From NCBI GenBank assembly GCA_910585965.1, contig CAJUHH010000007.1, positions 97,052 through 161,051 on the forward strand: a DNA stretch of 64,000 bases. Reading direction: 5' to 3'. How positions within the stretch are numbered: position 1 is the stretch's first letter; the number at the start of each line of letters is the position of its first letter. The translations under genes were made by a program, and so were the position numbers. Origin of the DNA: an uncultured Lachnospiraceae bacterium. GTDB lineage: Bacteria > Bacillota > Clostridia > Lachnospirales > Lachnospiraceae. Of the stretch, positions 53,734 through 61,398 are shown in pieces. Under the pieces are notes generated by a model. It did not search any database. It worked only from the letters and a program-made list of their open reading frames with translations, and was not told where the DNA came from.

Positions 53734-54489
53734 ATGAAAAAACTGAATATTGATTATTTAAATCTCTACCGAGGATCCGCGCTGGAAATATGCGACGGCA
53801 TTGCCCTGCATATCCCCACTTTATCCGAGATTTGCGAATACGGCGAAATCAAATATTATCAAATGGTGACTACCCTCTGTTCGACCGGCATCGACTTCTG
53901 CTGGCAGCTCGACGAAATGGGGATCCCATTCGATGAAATATCCGATTACCAGTTATTTTGCCAGCTATTGCGCAAGCACTATGCCGCTGATGACACCAAA
54001 ATATTATTTGGCAGTCAGCTGGATTTGTCCAGGATGGAAACCTATGACGATCAGAACCATCATATTTTACTCGTCCAAGGAAAGGAGGGCAGCGGGGACG
54101 ATATTATGATCAACGAGGATACCTATTTCAAAATAGCCGCCTGTCTGCGCGCCATCCACCATTTGAAAAGGGATGACCGCGTCGCCGGCACGAACAGCTG
54201 CCGGAGGGCTTTTATCGAGGACGCAAAGATGGAATATGAGGCAAGAAAGCTGGAACCCGCAAAGTCCACCTTGCTTCCCCTGATTTCTACCATGGTCAAC
54301 AGCGAAGGCTTTAAACGGGACGACCAGACGGTTTGGGATATGAATATTTTTGCCTTTATGGACAGCGTGAAGCGCATCGCCAAAATCAAAAACGCTGACC
54401 TCTTGCTGCGGTCCGGCTATTCCGGCTTTGGTATTGATTTAAAAAAAGTAAAAAAAGAAGAACTCAATTACATGGGAGAACTGCATTGA
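53734..54489 (+). CDS. Phage-tail-cluster protein, uncharacterised
   Basis: This 251-residue acidic protein opens the phage-tail-like cluster. It has a structured N-terminal half (LHIPTLSEICEYGEIKYYQMV; FDEISDYQLFCQLLRKHY) and a C-terminal helical half ending FGIDLKKVKKEELNYMGELH. The wording of the N-terminus and its place before the putative tail-tube gene resemble tail-assembly proteins in clostridial phages, possibly a tail-assembly chaperone. No catalytic motif is seen. Function is inferred from position alone. Confidence 0.7.
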   Translation: MKKLNIDYLNLYRGSALEICDGIALHIPTLSEICEYGEIKYYQMVTTLCSTGIDFCWQLDEMGIPFDEISDYQLFCQLLRKHYAADDTKILFGSQLDLSRMETYDDQNHHILLVQGKEGSGDDIMINEDTYFKIAACLRAIHHLKRDDRVAGTNSCRRAFIEDAKMEYEARKLEPAKSTLLPLISTMVNSEGFKRDDQTVWDMNIFAFMDSVKRIAKIKNADLLLRSGYSGFGIDLKKVKKEELNYMGELH

Positions 54490-54526
54490 CCAGCTCTCCT
54501 TACACTGACAAGGAGGATCATACGAT

Positions 54527-55321
54527 ATGAAATTTAACCCTAATGAAGTTGTTTTTGAAAAAATAAGATACATCGAGGAATTTGAACCGACCACGAAGCA
54601 GCTCTTAAGCAGGCTGACCAACGTAAAAGAGCCCACCCTGAACTTCACATCCGAAGGCACTCCCGTGACCGATGCCCAGGGGGCTGAAATCGTCACCTTC
54701 TATAATGCCGCGCAGGGCACGCTTTCCTATACGAACGCGATCCATTCCTTCGACCTGCTGGCCGAACAGTTTTCTTCGGAAAAGAATATCGCCAGCCAGG
54801 ACAAGAAAATCACCGCTCCCGTCAGCGAAGTCCTGGAGATTTCCGGCAATAAAGCAGTATTGAAATATGTGCCTGTGGGCGTAGCAGGAGCTGAGATTAA
54901 ATATGTCCAGCTGGTCAATGATGAAAACGAATTCGGCGAAACATTGGAAGTATCCGCCACAGCCGGGGAAGGCAAATTCACCATCGATGCGGAAAACAAA
55001 ACGCTGACCTTCCCTGCAGATACCACGGGCAGAGTCATCGTGGATTATGAAGCGGAAATGGCAGAGGCGATCAGCCTGGCAAAGACTACCGATTCCATGC
55101 CGCCGATCCGGACGCTGCATGTACATTGCTATTTCCGCAACAAGTGCGACAGCAATATCAAGTATATCGGCGTTATCACATTCCCCAGGGCGCAGATCGA
55201 TATCTCCAGCGTGGATGTCAGCCTGACCCCTGACGGCGGGCATACCGTTACATACAAGCTCCAGAAGCCTTACTGCGACGAAGCGGGCAAACTCTGCGAA
55301 GTATTCGTATACAAAGATTAA
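54527..55321 (+). CDS. Putative phage tail-tube / virion structural protein
   Basis: This 264-residue, mainly beta-strand protein contains a central immunoglobulin-like segment (EVLEISGNKAVLKYVPVG... ADTTGRVIVDYEAE). Its C-terminus has the look of tail-tube proteins (RTLHVHCYFRNKC, then FPRAQIDISSVDVSLTPDGG). AAGGAGG precedes ATG 54527. The place, two genes before the tape-measure gene if the desulfurase is left out, fits a tail tube. Homology is judged by eye. Confidence 0.65.
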   Translation: MKFNPNEVVFEKIRYIEEFEPTTKQLLSRLTNVKEPTLNFTSEGTPVTDAQGAEIVTFYNAAQGTLSYTNAIHSFDLLAEQFSSEKNIASQDKKITAPVSEVLEISGNKAVLKYVPVGVAGAEIKYVQLVNDENEFGETLEVSATAGEGKFTIDAENKTLTFPADTTGRVIVDYEAEMAEAISLAKTTDSMPPIRTLHVHCYFRNKCDSNIKYIGVITFPRAQIDISSVDVSLTPDGGHTVTYKLQKPYCDEAGKLCEVFVYKD

Positions 55322-55340
55322 AACGGGGAGAACAGGAAAA

Positions 55341-55613
55341 ATGCCAAAAAAGCCGAATGCCGTCTGCTCCATCTGCGGCCAGCCATATTATGTCTGCAAC
55401 GCATGCAAAAGCCCAAAGTCTCTAACCCCCTGGCGCATCGTTGCGGATACCATGGACTGCTATAAGGTCTATACCATCCTACGCCATTATGCCAACGGCG
55501 CTGTTGCCAGGGAAACGGCGCAAAAACAGCTGGAGGCCTGTGCTTTGCCCCAGACGTTCCAGCCGCATATCCGGGCAGCCATCGATGAAATCATGTACCC
55601 GCAAACTGACTGA
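55341..55613 (+). CDS. Small zinc-ribbon protein of the tail cluster
   Basis: This 90-residue protein has an N-terminal zinc ribbon, CSICGQPYYVCNACKSP (residues 9-25), and a helical remainder (YKVYTILRHYANGAVARETAQKQLEAC). GGGGAGAACAGG lies before its ATG. It sits between the putative tail-tube gene and the cysteine desulfurase. Such small zinc proteins occur in phage tail operons next to the tape-measure gene; their role is unknown. Confidence 0.75.
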   Translation: MPKKPNAVCSICGQPYYVCNACKSPKSLTPWRIVADTMDCYKVYTILRHYANGAVARETAQKQLEACALPQTFQPHIRAAIDEIMYPQTD

Positions 55614-55665
55614 CGCGCTGCCTCAACCAAGTCGGGATAAAAGCCGCATAGAAATGGAGTGACCA

Positions 55666-56787
55666 ATGAATTTATATTTAGATAATGCCGCGACTACGCC
55701 TCTATCCGATCCGATGAAAAAATATCTGGCCTCTCTCCTGGATCTTTGGGGCAATCCGTCCTCTCTGCATACGAAAGGCACAGAAGCAAAAAAAATCCTG
55801 TCCGGCGCGAGACATTCTGTCGCCCGTTTCCTCCATGCCGACCCGGAGCATATTTATTTTATGCCCTCCGGGTCGGCAAGCAATACCTGCGCCATCCGGG
55901 GATATGACGCAGCCCGCCGCTGCACCGTCTTATACTCCCCCATCGCCCATAAATCCATCTTGGAATGTACAAAGGACTGCCCATACTCGCATCCGTTAAA
56001 AACAGACCGCCACGGATTTATCGATCTCCATGATTTAGAACAGAAATTGGCCGCATGCCACTTTTCCCCCTTCGTCATCATCGACTATGCCAACAGCGAA
56101 ATAGGCACGGTACAAGATGTAAAAAGGATCATCGACCTGACCCATTCCTTCCGCGGCATCGTATATCTGGACTGCACCGGCAGCATCCCCTCCATTCCCA
56201 TCCACGTCCAGGAATCCGGCACGGACATGGCAGGGTTTTCTGCCCATAAACTGGGCGGGCTGAAAGGATGCGGCATCTTATACAAGAAACCTTCCATTGC
56301 GCTCCAGCCGCTTATTTACGGCAGCCAGGAACAGGGGCTGGCCGGAGGCACGGAAAACGTTCTGGGCATTGCTTCCGCCGGCAAAGCCGTCGAAGCATAC
56401 GATTACTCTGCCATCCACTCCGATGGCAGAGATTATTTTTATCATTCTATTATAAAACAGATCCCCGACAGCTATTTAATCGGCGCTCCTATCGAGTCCG
56501 GGAAAAGGCTGCCCCATAACTTATATATGTGCTTCCGGGGCGTGGAGGGGGAATCCTTGATGATCCTGCTGGACATGCACGGCATACAGGTTTCCACCGG
56601 CTCTGCATGCAACGGCCGCAGTTTATCCCCCTCTCCCGCCCTGGCCGCCATCGGAATGGACAGACAGGATATCCATAGCTGCATACGGTTCAGTTTCAGC
56701 GGCAGGGAAACGAAAGAGGAGCTGGATTATGCATGCGCCACGCTGAAGCGGTGCGTTGCCGACCTGAGAGCATTCCACGCACCGTAA
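55666..56787 (+). CDS. Cysteine desulfurase (IscS/NifS/DndA-like) within a tail cluster
   Basis: This 373-residue PLP-dependent class V aminotransferase begins with MNLYLDNAATTPLS. The PLP lysine is in SAHKLGGLKG (near residue 193) and the catalytic cysteine loop is GSACNGRSLSPS (near 312), as in NifS/DndA. The length is that of the short IscS/DndA type. It would mobilise sulfur from cysteine as a persulfide. No iron-sulfur scaffold or tRNA-thiolation gene is near. Instead it is placed between the zinc-ribbon protein and the tape-measure gene, in the same direction, so it travels with the tail cluster. A thiol modification of virion protein or DNA is possible but unproved. Confidence 0.85.
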   Translation: MNLYLDNAATTPLSDPMKKYLASLLDLWGNPSSLHTKGTEAKKILSGARHSVARFLHADPEHIYFMPSGSASNTCAIRGYDAARRCTVLYSPIAHKSILECTKDCPYSHPLKTDRHGFIDLHDLEQKLAACHFSPFVIIDYANSEIGTVQDVKRIIDLTHSFRGIVYLDCTGSIPSIPIHVQESGTDMAGFSAHKLGGLKGCGILYKKPSIALQPLIYGSQEQGLAGGTENVLGIASAGKAVEAYDYSAIHSDGRDYFYHSIIKQIPDSYLIGAPIESGKRLPHNLYMCFRGVEGESLMILLDMHGIQVSTGSACNGRSLSPSPALAAIGMDRQDIHSCIRFSFSGRETKEELDYACATLKRCVADLRAFHAP

Positions 56788-56822
56788 CATAAATTACCGA
56801 TAAAAAGGAGGATTTTATCGCA

Positions 56823-57944
56823 TTGAACAATGAAAATTTTATATTAAAGACAGCCGCCAAGTTGAAAACAATACTGAAGGATCCATTCGCCAATGCGGCA
56901 AAAGAATTAAAAAAAATCGACCATACGCTGGATCAAATCAGCAAAACTACAGACCGGTTGAGCAAGGCGGATTTATCCAGACTGGAAACAGCCGCCTTCC
57001 AAACGGCGGGCAAATACGGAAAAAAAGCATCCGATTACCTCTCCAGCCTTCAGGAAATGTACCAGGCCGGTTATCAAAACGCGGAAGCCATGGCTGAACT
57101 GAACATGCTCGCCCAGGCAGCCGGCGGCCTGGACCCCGGCCTGGCAAAGGATTATCTGGCCGCCGCAGATGCCGCCTATCAGCTCAAAGGCAATACCGCG
57201 GCGCTGGGCAAAGTGCTGGATGGCCAAATCCATCTGGCCAGCCGCAATGCCTTATCCATGGAAGAACTTGCGGAAGCGACCAAAATCTCCGCTTCCCAGG
57301 CCGCCCTTTCCGGCATTTCCATCGAGCAGTCCGCCGCTGCCATGGGAACCATGATCGCCGCCACGAAACAGAGCGGCGATGTTATAGGCAAAGCCTGGGA
57401 AGACATTCTTATGCATATCCGGCAGATGGAAGGAGAACTGGAAGACGGAGCCGCTTCCCTCCGAGATCCCATGCAAATCTTAGCGGAACTATCCAACGTA
57501 TATGCCTCATTGGATGTATCCGATTCCCGCAGAACCGACCTCATCAGCGCGATGGACAATGCCGATTATGGAAGCCAGCTGAAAGCCCTTCTCGAAAACT
57601 GGGATCTTTATGAAAAGATGCTGGAAGATTATGCGGAAGGCGGCGGCTCTGCCATGGAAAAGGCCATGCAGTCTGCCGATGGCTGGGAGGCCTCCGTCAA
57701 CCGGCTCGGCAATACCTTTGCCAAAGTCATTCATAATATTGCCGACTCCGATGTCGTCACCGCTATGGCGAACCACCTCAACAGCCTGCTTTCCGTTATG
57801 GACAAAATCACCTCCAGGCTTGGTTCTTTGGGAAGCATCGGTGCCCTGGCCGGAATATGGGCCGGCGCAAAGAACACTGGTAAACGCCGTATGAGTGTAC
57901 GGATTTCAAAAATATTTTGTTTTGAATATGCCCTTCATGCCTAA
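56823..57944 (+). CDS. Phage tail tape-measure protein, 3' truncated
   Basis: This 373-residue protein is the N-terminal part of a TP901-type tape-measure protein. The core runs from AMAELNMLAQAAGGLDP to LSMEELAEATKISASQAALSGI and AAAMGTMIAATKQSGDVIG. Full tape-measure proteins are far longer. Here, after GIWAGAKNTGK, the frame ends in an unrelated basic tail of about 18 residues, then the intron-like region follows. The start is TTG at 56823, 11 nt after AAGGAGG. It shows that the prophage is defective or that the tail gene has been cut by an insertion. Confidence 0.8.
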   Translation: MNNENFILKTAAKLKTILKDPFANAAKELKKIDHTLDQISKTTDRLSKADLSRLETAAFQTAGKYGKKASDYLSSLQEMYQAGYQNAEAMAELNMLAQAAGGLDPGLAKDYLAAADAAYQLKGNTAALGKVLDGQIHLASRNALSMEELAEATKISASQAALSGISIEQSAAAMGTMIAATKQSGDVIGKAWEDILMHIRQMEGELEDGAASLRDPMQILAELSNVYASLDVSDSRRTDLISAMDNADYGSQLKALLENWDLYEKMLEDYAEGGGSAMEKAMQSADGWEASVNRLGNTFAKVIHNIADSDVVTAMANHLNSLLSVMDKITSRLGSLGSIGALAGIWAGAKNTGKRRMSVRISKIFCFEYALHA

Positions 57945-57963
57945 GGAATTCCAAAGGCAGGAA

Positions 57964-58440
57964 TGTGTGAGCTTAGTCAACTCATAGTGTTCTATAAAAT
58001 AAATCGTAATTGGGGATTGCTGTTCCCCAGTGCTGGGAAGCTTTTTTATAGTGAATATATAGTGCCGCATGGCTACAACGTGGCTGGAAACGGCGGGCGT
58101 GACATGCACTCCGAAAGGATGCCGGCAACGGCAAGAAAATATGCGGCAGGCCGTAAGCGGAAACGCTAAGCGGCATGTCCTTGTGGAATTGGACAAAACC
58201 ACCAATCAGCAGCGGAACCCCTAAGTCTGATCCTTCAGATATGGAAGTGTTCACAGAGTATAAACGATTTTGAGTCGGAAGGCTTGTAAGAGGTACTCGA
58301 AACCAGGAAGGAAAACCTGCCCGTGACTGGGTACAAACCAAAAGAGTGAGACTGCTCTCCTGTTTTTTATCAGCACCCGTCGTCATTCAGGGAAAAAACA
58401 GGATAATGCCGGGATTTCTCCTGGCCTTTGTGGAGAAAAA
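57964..58440 (+). ncRNA. Probable group II intron 5' fragment (no reverse transcriptase)
   Basis: From GTGTG at 57964 the sequence reads like bacterial group II intron domain I. It shows a purine-rich, GNRA-rich paired run, GCGGAACCCCTAAGTC, and then GAGTCGGAAGGCTTGTAAGAG followed by GGTACTCGAAACC, a pattern usual just before the intron-encoded protein. No reverse transcriptase frame and no certain domain V follow. The fragment lies 20 nt after the tape-measure stop. The call is pattern memory; covariance-model search would decide it. Confidence 0.45.
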
Positions 58441-58448
58441 CGGAGAAA

Positions 58449-58811
58449 CACGAGAATCAATTTTTGCAGAGAACATGGCGCAGCAGGGAGCGGGAAGAAA
58501 ACAGCGGCGGCCTGGAACGAGCCTGGCATGGGCTGGGATTTTCTGCTGGAGTTACCAATCAGATTTCACTAATGAAATGGATAAACAGCGCGGAAGCGAA
58601 CGGGTCGGAAAAAAAGGACATCCTTGTCCTTTTTTCCTGAAATTGCCATCCGTGGCAATTTCACCCTAGGTTTTCAACCATTTCATAAGTGAAATTACTG
58701 ATTGTACACAACGGCAGAAAATCCCAGCCCATGCCAGGCTCGTTCCAGGCCGCCGCTGTTTTCTTCCCGCTCCCTGCTGCGCCATGTTCTCTACAAAAAT
58801 TGATTCCCGTG
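58449..58811. repeat. Long inverted repeat (arms about 133 nt) with two internal hairpins
   Basis: The left arm (58449-58580) and right arm (58678-58811) are near-identical inverted copies. The inner ends differ slightly by indels. Between them lie GGAAAAAAAGGACA / TGTCCTTTTTTCC (58607-58637) and the perfect hairpin GAAATTGCCA / TGGCAATTTC (58639-58662). The whole folds back on itself. Overlapping small frames in it are by-products. It could be a MITE-like element or intron debris. Confidence 0.85.
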
Positions 58812-58887
58812 ACGGAGAAATGATTTCTATTGCTAATTTTTCCTTATGGTTATAGAATAAAATTAACAATCATAAGGAGGGGAAAAC

Positions 58888-59958
58888 ATGTCCAGCAATA
58901 TCGATCAAATGATCATTCAAAAAGTAGCCATCCATCAGGTTTTAAAGCGGGAAAGCCAGCATAGCGTCATGCCGCCTTTATATAACGATACATGCAGTGA
59001 ATTAGACGATGAAAGCCTCGATGCTTTGCAAAAACGTTTTACCAAATCGCTGGGCAGCAATTCCCATTCCATGAAAATGGAAGTACGTAATACCGATGCC
59101 GGAAGCGTTTTTCAACATATTACGGATTTTTGGCTTTCCCCGGAAGACGATGATACATTTATACAATTATCAAAAGAATTAACCCGGTTATTAGCCGAAT
59201 CACAAACCAACGGAAGAATACCGGGCGGCGTAGTCGTAATCGTCAAAGGCATCGTAACTGAATGGAAAAAGGATTTTATAGCGGTCATCAAGGCCGAAAA
59301 ACACGATGGTTTCAATATCACAGAGGAAGAAGGCCGGAACCTTTTGAAATACTTTAACAATTTAGTCCTTTCCCCGCAGCAGAAATTACAAAAAATCGGC
59401 TACTTTGTCAACAATGCAGTAAGAGGAAGAACCATAGAAAAAAAGGATGTGGACGCATTCGTATTCGACAGCAATACATCTGAGACATCCATGTCCGCAC
59501 ATGCTGCTTATTTTTATGATAAATTTTTAGGACTGGGCTTTCGGACGGATGCAGAATTTATCACCAATAAGTTTTACCTTTGTACGAGGGATTTTATCAA
59601 TACATGCCTTTCCTTGCCCTCCGAAAGCAGGATCAGGCTCCAGTCCGATCTGCGGAATTATCTGGAAGCAGGGAATACCAGCGTCATAAACCCTAATGAC
59701 TTCATCCGCCGGACAATGGCAGACGGAAAAATTATCGATGAATATTTAAAATTTATCGAGGCCCAGGGCATTCCTTTGCAGGATACAAAAAAATACTTAG
59801 GCCTGGCAAACAAATCCATGAAAGACCGCCGTATATCTTTTGAAAACCAAATAAAATTGACCGGGCCTTCCGAAGCCTTTAAAGAAAACATAAGAATCGT
59901 AGAAACTGAAGAAGAGACCATTATCACCATTAAAGGGAAATATATCAATGAAAAATGA
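58888..59958 (+). CDS. Nucleoid-associated protein, NdpA (37-kDa) family
   Basis: This 356-residue protein of the NdpA/YejK type has an N-terminal KVAIHQVLKR start, central GGVVVIVKG and FIAVIKAEKHDGFNI segments, and a C-terminal helix-rich region with RIVETEEETIITIKGKY at the end. These proteins bind the nucleoid; their biochemistry is not settled. AAGGAGGGG precedes ATG 58888. It overlaps the next gene by 11 nt, so it is made with the RelA/SpoT-like enzyme. The pairing suggests a sensor and toxin arrangement (inference). Confidence 0.85.
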   Translation: MSSNIDQMIIQKVAIHQVLKRESQHSVMPPLYNDTCSELDDESLDALQKRFTKSLGSNSHSMKMEVRNTDAGSVFQHITDFWLSPEDDDTFIQLSKELTRLLAESQTNGRIPGGVVVIVKGIVTEWKKDFIAVIKAEKHDGFNITEEEGRNLLKYFNNLVLSPQQKLQKIGYFVNNAVRGRTIEKKDVDAFVFDSNTSETSMSAHAAYFYDKFLGLGFRTDAEFITNKFYLCTRDFINTCLSLPSESRIRLQSDLRNYLEAGNTSVINPNDFIRRTMADGKIIDEYLKFIEAQGIPLQDTKKYLGLANKSMKDRRISFENQIKLTGPSEAFKENIRIVETEEETIITIKGKYINEK

Positions 59959-60922
59959 CAGCCAGGAAGCCTTCCTTAAAAAATACCGAGAAGAAAAACC
60001 CATGTTCCAGGCATGGGGGGATTATGTCCAAAAATACATCTATGACAAATTAAGAGAAACGAATGAAGATATTTCAAAAATCATCAAAATCCAATGCAGC
60101 CCGAGGGTAAAAGCCGAAGACTCCATTATCGCAAAGGCTTTCTTTCGGAAAAATTACGATGACGCATATGCGCAGATAACGGATAAAGTCGGCATACGCT
60201 TTGTCGTCATGGTGACAAAGCAAATAGCAATCATAAAAAACATTGTGGAAAAATCGGACTTATGGGACTTTTCCAAGGACCAGGACTATAAAGAGTCCAT
60301 CGAAAAGCATCCCGACCTCTTTTCCTACCAGTCCGTGCATTATATCGTAAGAAACAGACATAATATCCGTGTAAATGAAATAATGATTAACGAGGGGACT
60401 CCCTGTGAAATCCAAATTCGGACCCTGGAGCAGCATGCCTATGCGGAGCTTTCCCATGACTATGTTTACAAACAGGAAGGCAAAATAAACTCACTTACCA
60501 GAAGGAATATGGCCAGAAGCATGGCCCTCAATGAAACAGCAGACGAATTATTCAGCAAGGTGTATGATATGGTGGAAAACGAAAAAGAAAAATATAATCA
60601 ATTAACCAGTTTCTTACGTTCCAAAACAGACTTTGCAAATTATAATGAAAAAATTGACCAGAGCATCTATGAATGCCTGAAGCCTATGCTGGAAAAATAC
60701 AGCATCAGCGAAGAAACGGTCAATGGATTTTTAAACGACTATTATATCAATAAGATCAATAAAAGGCAGGACAAAATCCTTTACCAACAGCCTATGGTTA
60801 TTATGCTTTATTTATTAGCCAAAGACCATCCGGCGGAATTGCAGGAAAAATGGTGCTTTACACAGGATATGCTCGGCATGGTGTTTTCAGATCTGGGGAT
60901 GAATTCGGAGGATGATTATTAG
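59948..60922 (+). CDS. RelA/SpoT-type nucleotidyltransferase
   Basis: This 324-residue protein has a synthetase-type RelA_SpoT domain (about residues 50-180), with QITDKVGIRFVV near 77-88, SYQSVHYIV near 126-134 and EIQIRTLEQHAYAELSHDY near 153-171, as in small alarmone synthetases. There is no hydrolase (HD), TGS or ACT domain. A helical C-terminal half of about 140 residues follows. It may make (p)ppGpp or, as some toxSAS/CapRel toxins do, pyrophosphorylate tRNA. Coupling to an NdpA protein favours a conflict system over housekeeping stringent control. Confidence 0.88.
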   Translation: MKNDSQEAFLKKYREEKPMFQAWGDYVQKYIYDKLRETNEDISKIIKIQCSPRVKAEDSIIAKAFFRKNYDDAYAQITDKVGIRFVVMVTKQIAIIKNIVEKSDLWDFSKDQDYKESIEKHPDLFSYQSVHYIVRNRHNIRVNEIMINEGTPCEIQIRTLEQHAYAELSHDYVYKQEGKINSLTRRNMARSMALNETADELFSKVYDMVENEKEKYNQLTSFLRSKTDFANYNEKIDQSIYECLKPMLEKYSISEETVNGFLNDYYINKINKRQDKILYQQPMVIMLYLLAKDHPAELQEKWCFTQDMLGMVFSDLGMNSEDDY

Positions 60923-60996
60923 GTTGATGGGAGGTTTAAGAGCGATATAGGTTATTCAATTCAGGTCTTGATAGCTAAACACATAAATTTTTTGAT

Positions 60997-61398
60997 TTAA
61001 AAATCGGAATTACAATTATTACAGTGAAAGTTCTTTGAATTTCTGCCCATACTAAAGATTCCGAAAATAGCCGTATGCATAGCTTTAGAGGTATTAGTTA
61101 TCTTTTTCACATTAGTAGCATGACAATAAGGGCATTCCACTCCAAATTTGTTACCTTTGTCTCTACCTTCAAGAATTGCTTTGCCATGATTAATATCCTG
61201 TTCTTGCTGTCGCTCTCGCTGTTTTAAGATTGTGTCTCTATTATTCCATAGGTTTATATCAAATTCTGGTGATTTGCTTATTATTTCATCAAAAAGACGC
61301 TGTTCATTTTGTTTCCAATGTAACCGCCAAATAATAATGCGGTCAGATATAAAATTACCCCAGCTCTTTGCGAGTTGGAGTAATTCACTATAATTCAC
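60997..61398 (-). pseudogene. Zinc-ribbon hypothetical protein, probably 5' truncated by IS66
   Basis: A 133-residue frame ends in a zinc ribbon (CPYCHATNVKK near residue 90, CNNCNSDF at the end), a form common in clostridial mobile regions. Its only start is a GTG (61398) that overlaps the IS66 transposase stop and has no ribosome site. The frame continues upstream into the insertion sequence. The natural start was likely lost at the junction, leaving a fragment. Confidence 0.55.

Noticed and set aside
57885..57910. CCGTA/TACGG stem as group II intron domain V
   Set aside because: Too short and lacking the conserved catalytic triad and tetraloop layout of domain V.
58346..58869. Small frames on both strands in the inverted repeat
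   Set aside because: The same peptide appears from both arms because the arms are inverted copies; no ribosome site or family.
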